Made by a program: the position numbers and the translations under genes. A stretch of DNA of 64,000 nt from Mesostigma viride (Eukaryota; Streptophyta; Mesostigmatophyceae; Mesostigmatales; Mesostigmataceae): the NCBI GenBank assembly GCA_009746045.1, contig RPFO01000084.1, positions 2,094,649-2,158,648 on the forward strand. Direction: 5' to 3'. Position 1 is the stretch's first letter. Every line of letters begins with the position of its first letter. Shown piece by piece: positions 20,584 to 35,572 of the stretch. A model generated the notes under the pieces. The model saw only the letters and a list, made by a program, of their open reading frames with translations. It had not been told where the DNA came from and searched no databases.

Positions 20584-20846
20584 GTGCTACATTTACTCCC
20601 AACGGAGTGATGTTCCTAATTAATAAATTAATTAATAGCCGCTACACTACCGCCTCGTCTGCCATTACAGTAGAGGACAGCTCGGATGAGGATTACATCC
20701 CCATCTAGTGCTTAACGGTTGGGGGATGATGCAGACGATATTTGTTTAAACTTTTGTGTAATTTTTTTTTCTAATGAGATTAGCATAGTACACCATGGCA
20801 TGCCTTTGCGCATGACACGCAAGTACTTACTTACTTACCCAACACT

Positions 20847-21016
20847 GAGTGGGGCACCCCTCATGCGCGCACGCGTACACGCAATCCTACCGGTCTAATC
20901 TATCTACAACAACAAGCCAACTCTATATCTATGGTGCCCTCTACCCTACATCTCCAATAACTGCCCTAATTCTCAGGCAACGTTGGACCGCCATGCGTTG
21001 TCTCACTTGATACAAG
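20847..21016. other. Short unassigned spacer
   Basis: Host sequence to the right of the nested insertions, with no recognised feature. Confidence 0.5.
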
Positions 21017-21316
21017 TTGTACAACCCCAGGGCCACCGCCCGCAGCAGCTTTACCCCACGGTGGTCTCTAATCCGTGCAGACTTCCCCCCGCCCAGTCCC
21101 CAGGTAGAAATTACTGCCCTTAAGGACCACCGCTACACTGCCTCCTCATCTGCCATCGAAGATGACAGCTCGGATGAGGATTATATCCCCGTTCGTGCAG
21201 CTAGAGTTGGGCAGAGTGCAGACAATCTTTGTTATAGACTTTTTTGTTATTCTATAATGAGATCAGCATAGTACTCAGTGGCATGCCTCTGCGAATGATA
21301 CGCAAGTACTTACTTA
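21017..21316 (+). mobile_element. Second (ACTT)n-tailed retroelement fragment
   Basis: An 84-codon frame (21017-21271) ends with ITALKDHRYTASSSAIEDDS then DEDYIPVRAARVG. The 3' part shares the words GAGATCAGCATAGTAC, GGCATGCC and ACGCAAGTACTTACTTACTT with the end of the element at 20646-20835. This copy lacks the F1 insertion and serves as the empty-site comparison. Function unknown. Confidence 0.65.
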
Positions 21317-24300
21317 CTTCCCTCTCCCACCCTTTGTTGCCTCCCATGGCAGTTCAGGCGATGCAGCAGCACACGAGATAAAGGGTTTGACCAATGCCAA
21401 CACCCCACCATAGTCCATTTCCCAAGTGTTGCTGAGCTCACGGCTGTGAAACAATACTAAATACAAGAAACATCATGCATACAGTGACTTCAAGGAACCT
21501 GGCCACCACAATATAAGCTGTTTGGCTCAAAGCAGCGAGGTTCTGCCGTGGACCCAACCATGAAGGATTAAATCATACCTAGCAACCTAAATGCTCCATT
21601 TCCCTGCCAAACTGTGCCAGTTTCCCCACAAGCCCCGTCTGTGGAGTTGGCAAAGATGAATGCCAAGCAGGCAAACATGCCATAGGCTAAGCATGCCATG
21701 CTCTGTCAAACATGGGCTCCACCACATCAGGGCAACTGCCACATGTCGATACCTCACGCACAGGAATAACATTCAACGTCGGTGGTTGCTGCCGTGCTCA
21801 TGCCAGCACTCCAACCTTTTGCGGAGGACCCGCCTGATTTTGCTTCATAGTTTGCTGGCTTGCAGCCTGGAAATCCAAAGGCCGGCGGAACAACATGATA
21901 TGTGGCTCCGGTTTATGGATGGCATAATGGACCCAGCCTCTGGATTGCTGAATGCCATAGCTACGCCATTCTTCCTGCAAAGAGGGGCAAATAAACAACA
22001 CCTCCATAGTATAAGAACTTAGCCCAATCAGAGCTTAGGTGCCATCATAAACATATCTGTACGCCTATACCATGGGGTGTGATGATCAGTGGCAACATCA
22101 CGCATTCACCTAAATAGCTGCAGAAAACACAACAAAAATGTCCTAGCCAACCCCATCAAAAATCTATACCTACCTTACTAATTGAGGAATGACCACCTTT
22201 CCCCGACTATTGGGAGCTCCCCAATCCCCAATTTAGGGTGGCCATACCAAACAAAGGAATTGACAGCGGGCCAACAGCGGGCGGATGTCCATGCTACATC
22301 CAATCAAGGAGCAGACACTAAAACGGGCTGCACACAGGTTGGCTGTTTGGACTCTAGAACGCGGGTTGAACGCGGGGTGATTGGTTGCTCGGACTGCCAT
22401 TTGGGGCTTGGGCGGAGCCAGCGGGGGCACTCTAGCTTAAAACATATCGCTGAACAAATGCAATGAGAAACCATGGAAGAATCCCACACACAATTCCCCC
22501 CTTCCCCCCCCTCGACTAATCCCTCATATGCTTCATTTTCCTTGTCCAGGAACACACGATCGCCATCATTAGTCGAATATTACATGAAGGGAAGAAAACC
22601 GTTGATACCAAAAGCCTTGTCCCATATAGCTATCCTAAATGCTAATACGAGACTTTCCTAGTACATATCAGATAGCCACCATGATATTGCAAACGCAAGA
22701 TACCATGATATTGCAAACGGCGTAGGGTAGTCGCTTCAACCAAAGCGTACGCAACGTTGTTTCGTGTTCATTTCCACAAATATCAAGCAACGGGCACATT
22801 GATACTGCCCTGCCAGTCATTGTTAGCATTTGCGAGCCAACAAATGCCTAGGAAAATATTCAGAAGCTAGGAATGTATCGGCAATGGTAAGTCTGGGAGT
22901 TCTAAAGAACACAGCCACACTATTTGCAACCTAGGACATAAAAAGACCAAATCTCATACTAACGAAAAGGGTACAGGTCTGGCCAATGTCATCAACGCTC
23001 ACCATAATCTAAATCTAAAAAGAAAGCTCCACCCTCACCAAGGTCAGGAGAATAATGAACAATTTATCTCGATATCTTAAAGCACAGCAGCAGTTGCATA
23101 TGCTGTGCAGATCCTTGATATATCAGATGGTATGCGGAGATGCGCCTTTGCCTGTTCGCATTCCTTCAAATCTTACCTCTGAAAGCAGCTTCCCTTTGGG
23201 GAGACGTTTGGAGATGTCGGTTGGCAAGATAACATGCCTGGTCAAATGAAGTGCCATACAGACCGCCACAAGGAAAAAAGCACCGGAACAACCATCGCAC
23301 ATAAGTGATCCAAAAATAGAGGTGACATTAAATGGGAAAACAGTCTTAATTACAACAGTACGCATAAAAGTTCACCATTTACACTGCAGAAAAAATCAAA
23401 GTTGTTGTCTACAAGACAAAATCGCAATCGAACACGGCTCCATGCATAAACATCCTATTACGCGCACATGCAATGCTGCTTGACCAACAATATACACGGC
23501 GATCCGTACAGCGAAGTCAACAAACGCAGAATCTGCTGGCGCGACAGCTTTCATGCTTCAGGCAAGGTGGGGTTGCTATAAGGAACAACTATGCGCTGAT
23601 TTTAGCAATAACATGACCTTTCTCTCGGTACAAAGCTACTCATGGGCACCGCTCGTTGCTTACGAGGAAGAGTGCATCAGAAAAACACCGTTTGCGGAGA
23701 ATAACCACGTCCAATGCGCCTCTAACTTACCTATATTCGTACACGTCGTCAGTGTACTTGTCAGAATACTGGATGTTGACAGGCATATTGCCTTCGGATT
23801 AGGCGGCTCAAGCTACAAGCTTTGATCGCGAAAGCCCCCGCTGAAAACTGCTCCACGCGATGGTGGCAGCTTCTTTCCAGAAAAAGCGCACCAGCAAGAC
23901 TTCAGCGAACCGGCTAATCTATCAGCCTAACCTTTAAGCCTGGAAAGGAAACTATCGGATGCGACTGTCGTCAAAACGTCCGCAAGTCGGTCGGCAGGGG
24001 AGACTATTCCGCTCAGCTTCTCGAGGCTCCGTGGTTCAAGCGTGACAGCACATCTCGCGTGCAGGCCGCGCATGGATTTTCAAATTTCGTCTCGCTTCCG
24101 TGGCCTTCCTGGCCCGCAGAAGCTCCCGCAGACGTTTACTGGCCGGGCAGGGTTCTGGCGCGCATACGCCGGCTGGAGTTCGTGCCAATTGCAACGTCAC
24201 CACGGCGAGTGTCGGGAGGTGTGTCGGCGACCAACCGATTCCGTATGATTGGAATCTTTTTCGATTGGCGCTCGGATGCTGTAGCCGTTAAAAGGGTCTG

Positions 24301-24440
24301 AAGGATCGCACATGAGCTTTGGTGTCTACCTGAGGGTAATGTACGGTGATCATTTCATTTTCAATTGGTGGGTACTACCATTATTTCCTGAAACCCAAGG
24401 CGGACAATGACGCAGTGGACTCCAAGAGTAAGTCGTACGG
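21317..24440. other. Unassigned 3.1 kb
   Basis: No open frame above about 120 codons and no recognised domain. Local composition varies: AT-rich with scattered C-rich runs, and a more GC-rich block at 23950-24300. A divergent intron-rich gene is possible (weak minus-strand frames near 24060-24240), but I cannot support one. Confidence 0.4.
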
Positions 24441-28420
<3,980 letters not shown>

Positions 28421-28560
28421 ACTTTCCCGCCATTATACCCGGTACCCGGGTACGGAATCCGGGTACCATGTGCCGGTACCACGGGTCGGGTACATCATGC
28501 CGGGTACGGTCCACATGGGGTACGGTCCATATAGTGACCCCCCCCCCCGGTACCTCGGTT
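28421..28560. repeat. GGTACC/GGGTAC-rich cluster
   Basis: Within 140 bp the words GGTACC, GGGTAC and TACCCGG recur on both strands, ending in a C run and GGTACCTCGG. The cluster can form many short palindromes. No coding potential. Confidence 0.7.
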
Positions 28561-28570
28561 ATAGTAAATT

Positions 28571-28607
28571 GGTCCTTAATTTAGGACTTTGTCCTAAATT
28601 AAGGACC
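28571..28607. repeat. Perfect 17-bp inverted repeat with TTT loop
   Basis: The left arm GGTCCTTAATTTAGGAC (28571-28587) is exactly complementary to 28591-28607. It would form a strong hairpin. It may be a terminator, a cruciform or the remnant of a foldback element; the context does not decide. Confidence 0.85.
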
Positions 28608-28654
28608 GTGGGAGGCTTAACACTAGAGGTTTCCACATTTGACCGTCCCATTAG

Positions 28655-28750
28655 AATAATAATCAGGCGGAGCCAATTTTCGAAAGAACCGTTAGGTTCG
28701 CCAGAATTGGCGAAGCTTATAAGGCCGTACACGTGAGAAAACATAGGAAT
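28655..28750 (+). repeat. Inverted flank of the composite array, left copy
   Basis: This segment (ATAATAATCAGGCGGAGCC to GTGAGAAAACATAGGAAT) matches, in reverse complement, 35475-35572. The two copies bracket the whole 28.8-35.5 kb repeat block. The core word CGGAGCCAATTTTCGGAAGA also occurs near 31610 (+) and 29595-29616 (-). Confidence 0.8.
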
Positions 28751-28807
28751 CCTATATATTTCCAGGTAAATAGGTGTACGTTTTTTTCCAAATATAGCCA
28801 GGGAATC

Positions 28808-29515
28808 GTATATATTAATTTAGCAATGTCACAGTATCCCGCACTATTCAGGGCATTCCGGAGTACCCCGCCAATCCAAAACAACCGGAATGACTGACCA
28901 CCAATCCGCGCGAAGCAACCAGCGAGCGAGCGAAGCGAGCGAGCGGCCGCGCCAGCGGCCTGCGCGAAGCGCACAGCGAGTGCAGCGAGCTGTGCGCTGC
29001 GCGCGGCGAGCGAGCGAAGCGAGCGAGCACCGTACGGCGAGCGAGCGAAGCAAGCGAGCACCGTACTGCGCACCAATCCGCGAGCGAAGCGAGCACCGTA
29101 CTATTCCAGCGGGCAGCGGGCAGCGTACTGCGCACCATTCCGCGAGCGAAGCGAGCACCGTACTATTACAGCGGGCAGCGGGCAGCGGACTGCGCACCAA
29201 TCCGCGAGCGAAGCGAGCACCGTACTATTCCAGCGGGCAGCGGGCAGCGGACTGCGCACCAATCCGCCAGCGAAGCGACCACCGTACTATTCCAGCGGGC
29301 AGCGGGCAGCGGGCAGCGGGCAGCGGGCAGCGGGCAGCGGGCAGCGGGTAGCGGGCAGCGCCGCAGCGGGCAGCGGGCAGCGGGCAGCCGGCAGCGGGCA
29401 GCGGGCAGCGGGCAGCGGGCAGCGGGCAGCGGGGCGAAGCACTGCCAAAAAAAGGGACCCTGTTTTGGGCTGGGCGAAGCCAGCGGGTGCCACTAGTAGG
29501 GGATGAAAATCCGTC
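28808..29515 (+). repeat. Composite repeat unit U1
   Basis: Order of parts: an AATTTAGCAA cap with CAGGGCATTCCGGAGTACCC; a GCGAGCGAAGCGAGC cluster (28915-29055); about four copies of a roughly 65 bp block containing CACCGTACTATTCCAGCGGG; a GCGGGCA heptamer array (29295-29430); and a tail ending GGGCGAAGCCAGCGGGTGCC. The heptamer and cluster parts are open in several frames but only as low-complexity peptides. Confidence 0.8.
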
Positions 29516-29744
29516 AATCCATCCATACAACATCCATCCATCCATCCATCCACCGAATTTGTCCCGAATTTGCAAGCATAAGGGTGAGGTTCTTCCGAAA
29601 ATTGGCTCCGCCGTAGTAGAGTTTCAACGGGCAAGTTGCAAACACGCACGTTACTTGATTGGATACGACCGCTAATTCGACCGGAACTGGGGTGGAACTC
29701 CTGCAACTCGAAAAAAGCAGTTCCGGCCAGTTCCAGTCAGAACT
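29516..29744. repeat. Junction with short CATC run and array flank
   Basis: A short (CATC)n run near 29523-29555 is followed by CACCGAATTTGTCCCGAATTTGC. In reverse complement that sequence leads into the huge (ATGG)n tract at 33010-33032. The rest matches, inverted, 31573-31650, without the TIR element found there, so it serves as an empty site. Confidence 0.7.
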
Positions 29745-30535
29745 AGTGTCACCCGCTGGCTTCGCCCAGCCAAAAAAAGCACTTTGGGGCGGTTCAGGGC
29801 CTGCCCGCTGCCCGCTCACTGCGTATAGTATGTGGTCCTTCACTGCGCTCCGGAGAGGGGAACAGTACGGTGCTCGCTTCGCTGGCGGATTGGTGCGCAG
29901 TACGCTGCCCGCTGCCCGCTGGAATAGTACGGTGCTCGCTTCGCTCGCGGATTGGTGCGCAGTACGGTGCTCGCTCGCTTCGCTCGCTCGCTGGGCGCTT
30001 CGCGCGGATTGGTGGTAAGTGATTCCGATTCTTTTGGATTGGCTTAATACTCCGCGATGCCCTGAATGCTCGGGGATGCTGTGACATTGCGAAATTAGTA
30101 AATAGGACTAGTGGCGGCACCCGCTGGCTTCGCCCAGCCCAAAACAGGGTCCCTTTTTTGGCAGTAGTTCGCCCCGCTGCCCGCTGCCCGCTGCCCGCAG
30201 CCCGCAGGCTGCCCGCAGCCCGCTGCCCGCTGCCCGCTGCGCGCTGCGCGCTGCGCGCTGCCCGCTGCCCGCTGCCCGCTGGAATAGTACAGTGCTCGCT
30301 TCGCTCGCAGATTGGTGCGCAGTACGGTGCTCGCTCGCTTCGCTCGCTCGCCGCGCGCAGCGCACAGCTCGCTGCGCTCGCTGTGCACTGCGCGCAGGCC
30401 GCTGAAGCGGCCGTTCGCTCGCTTCGCTCGCTCGCTGGGTTTGGTGGTTAGTGATTCCGGTTCTTTTGGATTGGCGGGGTACTCCGCGATGCCCTGGATA
30501 GTGGCGGATTACCTTACATTGCTAAATTAGTATAT
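29745..30535 (-). repeat. Composite repeat units U2 and U3 (inverted)
   Basis: Two tandem, shorter units on the minus strand meet at about 30105 (AATTAGTAAATAGGACTAGTG). Each has the conserved cap, GCGAGCGAAGC cluster, heptamers and GGGCGAAGCCAGCGGGTG end. They are oriented opposite to U1, U4 and U5. Confidence 0.75.
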
Positions 30536-30653
30536 AGGATTAGGGTCACGAAAGGTAGGTCGAGTTGTTGAAACCGGCGGGGAAAGCGCCAGGACGGTAC
30601 GGATCGGATCTGGTTGTGGAAAGGAGGTCCCGATCAATTCACCGCTAATCAAG

Positions 30654-31574
30654 TACAGTCATTCCCGCGTTAAGTTGCGTTTCTTAAGGTTGCGTTCCCG
30701 CGTTAAGTTGCGGCGCCAAAGTTTGGGGGGCGACCGCAACTTAAGCATGGAGGAGGCCATCGCAACTTAACGCGGTAATGACTCAATTTGTAGGTGTCAG
30801 GCCATTTTTGGCCGCGGAGGAGGCCATTTTTTCCCAAGTCCGGACCCGCTACGGGATTTCAGGCGGCAAAATACGCAAGCCCCACTGGCGCGCAAATTTC
30901 CCCGCCTACTGGCTTAGGTGAAAAGCGCGAATGCAACCTTACAAATTCAGTTTTGCAGTGTGTGGGGCTGCGGTACATAAGAATCCACGACCATGTAGGG
31001 TCTGTTACGGTAATTGAGAGTACATCTTGCCGGAAATTACCACCATCATGCCGAAGGCACCACAGAAGGGCAAAGACAAGGTCGTTGAGGCCACAGGCAG
31101 TCTCGCTGCCTGCACTATGACTGTGGCCTCCATGCAGCCTGTTATTATCATTGTTTCAGTACATGCAGGCCATTGACAGTAAATGAAGCTTCCCTCACGA
31201 CTCATGTTCCCATGTTTTGTCACAGTCAAACGTGAAGCCGGCTGACAATTCAGTAACCTGCCAAAAAGAGAGCCGAAGTCAGAGGGTTAAAAACACACAT
31301 TTGTAGTATAAAACGCAGGCACCGCGTGGCTGCCCACGGCGTGTTTTGCAGCCCGCCTTTGTCCAAAATATCTGGCCTGGAAAATGGACTTTGGCAGGCT
31401 TTGACGCTGCAGCTGGATCGCGCTTGACGAGAGCTGTCGAATGCCATATGGAAGTCCGTCAGAGGAGGAGGTGGTGGGCTGCTAGCCTAATTCTACCGTT
31501 AAGTTGCGTTCCCGCGTTAAGTTGCGGCGCCAAGTTTTAGGGGGCGATCGCAACTTAACGCGGGAATGACTGTA
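30654..31574. mobile_element. Tc1/mariner-like non-autonomous DNA transposon
   Basis: The left end starts CAGTCATTCCCGCGTTAAGT at 30656 and the right end is its near-complement, finishing GGGAATGACTG at 31572. TA dinucleotides stand at 30654-30655 and 31573-31574. The related flank at 29640-29660 (minus) lacks the insert, reading AATCAAGTAACGTGCG. Each end repeats CCCGCGTTAAGTTGCG in both orientations (subterminal repeats). The 917 bp interior has only a short frame from about 31050 (MPKAPQKGKDKVVEATGSLA), perhaps a remnant of a transposase N-terminus. Confidence 0.72.
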
Positions 31575-31632
31575 ACGTGCGTGTTTGCAACTTGCCCGTT
31601 GAAACTCTACGGCGGAGCCAATTTTCGGAAGA

Positions 31633-33008
31633 ACCTCACCCTTATCCTATATACTAATTTAGCAACCTGACGCAATCCCGCACTATCCAAGGCATCGCGG
31701 AGTACCCCGCCAATCCAAAACAACCGGAATCACTGACCACCAATCCGCGCGAAGCAACCAGCAAGCGAGCGAAGCGAGCGAGCGGCCGCGCCAGCGGCCT
31801 GCGCGCAGCGCACAGCGAGTGCAGCGAGCTGTGCGCTGCGCGCGGCGAGCGAGCGAGCACCGTACGGCGAGCGAGCGAAGCGAGCGAGCACCGTACTGCG
31901 CACCAATCCGCGAGCGAAGCGAGCACCGTACTATTACAGCGGGCAGCGGGCAGCGGACTGCGCACCAATCCGCTAGCGAAGCGAGCACCGTACTATTCCA
32001 GCGGGCAGCGGGCAGCGGACTGCGCACCAATCCGCCAGCGAAGCGAGCACCGTACTATTCCAGCGGGCAGCGGGCAGCGGGCAGCGGGCAGCGGGCAGCG
32101 GGCAGCGGGCAGCGGGCAGCGGGCAGCGGGCAGCGGGCCGCAGCGGGCAGCGGGCCAGCGGGTAGCGGGGTGAGCAGGCAGCGCGCAGCGGGCAGTGGGC
32201 AGCGGGCAGCGGGCAGCGGGCAGCGGGCAGCGGGCAGCGGGCAGCGGGCAGCGGGCAGCGGGCAGCGGGCAGTGGGCAGCGGGCAGCGGGCAGCGGGGCG
32301 AAGTACTGCCAAAAAAAGGGACCCTGTTTTTGGCTGGGCGAAGCCAGCGGGTGCCACTAGTCCTATTTATTAATTTAGCGACCTAACAGCATCCCCGAGC
32401 ATTCAGGGCATTCCGGAGTACCCCGCCAATCCAAACGAACCGGAATGACTGACCACCAATCCGCGCGAAGCGCCCAGCGAGCGAGCGGCCGCGCCAGCGG
32501 CCTGCGCGCAGCGCACAGCGAGCGCAGCGAGCTGTGCGCTGCGCGCGGCGAGCGAGCGAAGCGAGCGAGCACCGTACGGCGAGCGAGCGAAGCGAGCGAG
32601 CACCGTACTGCGCACCAATCCGCGAGCGAAGCGAGCACCGTACTATTCCAGCGGGCAGCGGGCAGCGTACTGCGCACCAATCCGCGAGCGAAGCGAGCAC
32701 CGTACTATTCCAGCGGGCAGCGGGCAGCGGGCAGCGGGCAGCGGGCAGCGGGCAGCGGGCAGCGGGCAGCGGGCAGCGGGCAGCGGGCAGCGGGCAGCGG
32801 GCAGCGGGCAGCGGGCAGCGGGCAGCGGGCAGCGGGCAGCGGGCAGCGGGCAGCGGGCAGCGGACAGCGGGCAGCGGGCTGCGGGCTGCGGGCTGCGGGC
32901 TGCGGGCTAGTGCGGGCGGGCTCAGCGGGCAGCGGGCAGCGGGGCGAAGTACTGCCAAAACAAGGGACCCTGTTTTGGGCTGGGCGGAGCCAGCGGGTTA
33001 ATGTAGTG
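31633..33008 (+). repeat. Composite repeat units U4 and U5
   Basis: Two tandem plus-strand units join at about 32360 (ACTAGTCCTATTTATTAATT). U4 has about 25 GCGGGCA-type heptamers and U5 about 30 (32654-32880). U5 ends with GGGCGGAGCCAGCGGGTTAA and passes into the array flank and the (ATGG)n tract. Long frames of AAGSGQR or CPLPAAR repeats across these units are artefacts of the heptamer. Confidence 0.8.
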
Positions 33009-33032
33009 GTTGCAAATTCGGGACAAATTCGG

Positions 33033-35455
33033 TGGATGGATGGATGGATGGATGGATGGATGGATGGATGGATGGATGGATGGATGGATGGATGGATGGA
33101 TGGATGGATGGATGGATGGATGGATGGATGGATGGATGGATGGATGGATGGATGGATGGATGGATGGATGGATGGATGGATGGATGGATGGATGGATGGA
33201 TGGATGGATGGATGGATGGATGGATGGATGGATGGATGGATGGATGGATGGATGGATGGATGGATGGATGGATGGATGGATGGATGGATGGATGGATGGA
33301 TGGATGGATGGATGGATGGATGGATGGATGGATGGATGGATGGATGGATGGATGGATGGATGGATGGATGGATGGATGGATGGATGGATGGATGGATGGA
33401 TGGATGGATGGATGGATGGATGGATGGATGGATGGATGGATGGATGGATGGATGGATGGATGGATGGATGGATGGATGGATGGATGGATGGATGGATGGA
33501 TGGATGGATGGATGGATGGATGGATGGATGGATGGATGGATGGATGGATGGATGGATGGATGGATGGATGGATGGATGGATGGATGGATGGATGGATGGA
33601 TGGATGGATGGATGGATGGATGGATGGATGGATGGATGGATGGATGGATGGATGGATGGATGGATGGATGGATGGATGGATGGATGGATGGATGGATGGA
33701 TGGATGGATGGATGGATGGATGGATGGATGGATGGATGGATGGATGGATGGATGGATGGATGGATGGATGGATGGATGGATGGATGGATGGATGGATGGA
33801 TGGATGGATGGATGGATGGATGGATGGATGGATGGATGGATGGATGGATGGATGGATGGATGGATGGATGGATGGATGGATGGATGGATGGATGGATGGA
33901 TGGATGGATGGATGGATGGATGGATGGATGGATGGATGGATGGATGGATGGATGGATGGATGGATGGATGGATGGATGGATGGATGGATGGATGGATGGA
34001 TGGATGGATGGATGGATGGATGGATGGATGGATGGATGGATGGATGGATGGATGGATGGATGGATGGATGGATGGATGGATGGATGGATGGATGGATGGA
34101 TGGATGGATGGATGGATGGATGGATGGATGGATGGATGGATGGATGGATGGATGGATGGATGGATGGATGGATGGATGGATGGATGGATGGATGGATGGA
34201 TGGATGGATGGATGGATGGATGGATGGATGGATGGATGGATGGATGGATGGATGGATGGATGGATGGATGGATGGATGGATGGATGGATGGATGGATGGA
34301 TGGATGGATGGATGGATGGATGGATGGATGGATGGATGGATGGATGGATGGATGGATGGATGGATGGATGGATGGATGGATGGATGGATGGATGGATGGA
34401 TGGATGGATGGATGGATGGATGGATGGATGGATGGATGGATGGATGGATGGATGGATGGATGGATGGATGGATGGATGGATGGATGGATGGATGGATGGA
34501 TGGATGGATGGATGGATGGATGGATGGATGGATGGATGGATGGATGGATGGATGGATGGATGGATGGATGGATGGATGGATGGATGGATGGATGGATGGA
34601 TGGATGGATGGATGGATGGATGGATGGATGGATGGATGGATGGATGGATGGATGGATGGATGGATGGATGGATGGATGGATGGATGGATGGATGGATGGA
34701 TGGATGGATGGATGGATGGATGGATGGATGGATGGATGGATGGATGGATGGATGGATGGATGGATGGATGGATGGATGGATGGATGGATGGATGGATGGA
34801 TGGATGGATGGATGGATGGATGGATGGATGGATGGATGGATGGATGGATGGATGGATGGATGGATGGATGGATGGATGGATGGATGGATGGATGGATGGA
34901 TGGATGGATGGATGGATGGATGGATGGATGGATGGATGGATGGATGGATGGATGGATGGATGGATGGATGGATGGATGGATGGATGGATGGATGGATGGA
35001 TGGATGGATGGATGGATGGATGGATGGATGGATGGATGGATGGATGGATGGATGGATGGATGGATGGATGGATGGATGGATGGATGGATGGATGGATGGA
35101 TGGATGGATGGATGGATGGATGGATGGATGGATGGATGGATGGATGGATGGATGGATGGATGGATGGATGGATGGATGGATGGATGGATGGATGGATGGA
35201 TGGATGGATGGATGGATGGATGGATGGATGGATGGATGGATGGATGGATGGATGGATGGATGGATGGATGGATGGATGGATGGATGGATGGATGGATGGA
35301 TGGATGGATGGATGGATGGATGGATGGATGGATGGATGGATGGATGGATGGATGGATGGATGGATGGATGGATGGATGGATGGATGGATGGATGGATGGA
35401 TGGATGGATGGATGGATGGATGGATGGATGGATGGATGGATGGATGGATGGATGG
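33033..35455 (+). repeat. Giant (ATGG)n microsatellite
   Basis: About 605 uninterrupted copies of a tetranucleotide over 2.4 kb. It begins after GGGACAAATTCGGTGG and ends in GGGCGGATTTTCATCC. Repeat peptides WMDG and SIHP run through it with no sign of a gene. Confidence 0.97.
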
Positions 35456-35474
35456 GCGGATTTTCATCCCCTAT

Positions 35475-35572
35475 TCCTATGTTTTCTCACGTGTACGGCC
35501 TTATAAGCTTCGCCAATTCTGGCGAACCTAACGGTTCTTCCGAAAATTGGCTCCGCCTGATTATTATTATTC
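35475..35572 (-). repeat. Inverted flank of the composite array, right copy
   Basis: Reverse complement of 28655-28750 with few differences. Confidence 0.8.

Larger units (their letters stand above)
16482..20645 (+). mobile_element. F1 LINE, 5'-truncated, second nest layer
   Basis: The target duplication ATAGCCGCTAC is at 16482-16492 and 20635-20645. Removing two later minus-strand insertions leaves about 1 kb. That consists of an ORF1 C-terminal half (16493-17030), a 3' UTR in pieces 17031-17093, 19123-19459 and 20584 onward, the hairpin at 20589-20613 and a TAATAAATTAATTA tail. ORF1 passes directly to the 3' UTR without ORF2. Confidence 0.85.
16269..20846 (+). mobile_element. (ACTT)n-tailed retroelement fragment, outermost nest layer
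   Basis: The target duplication TACCCAACACT lies at 16269-16279 and 20836-20846. The element ends in a CGCAAGTACTTACTTACTTA tail, so it is a non-LTR type distinct from F1. Its open frame begins near 16343 (IDKEKWAAICDKHLPEG), runs to PQVEVIGLEDSRY at 16492 and is cut by the F1 LINE. It resumes at 20646 as TTASSAITVEDSSDEDYIPI with a stop at 20706-20708. A second, uninterrupted copy at 21017-21316 has the same acidic C-terminus. Function unknown. Confidence 0.75.

Noticed and set aside
28848-32958. Many overlapping frames rich in AAGSGQR or CPLPAAR
   Set aside because: These follow from the GCGGGCA heptamer (7 bp cycles all frames) and the GCGAGCGAAGC clusters.
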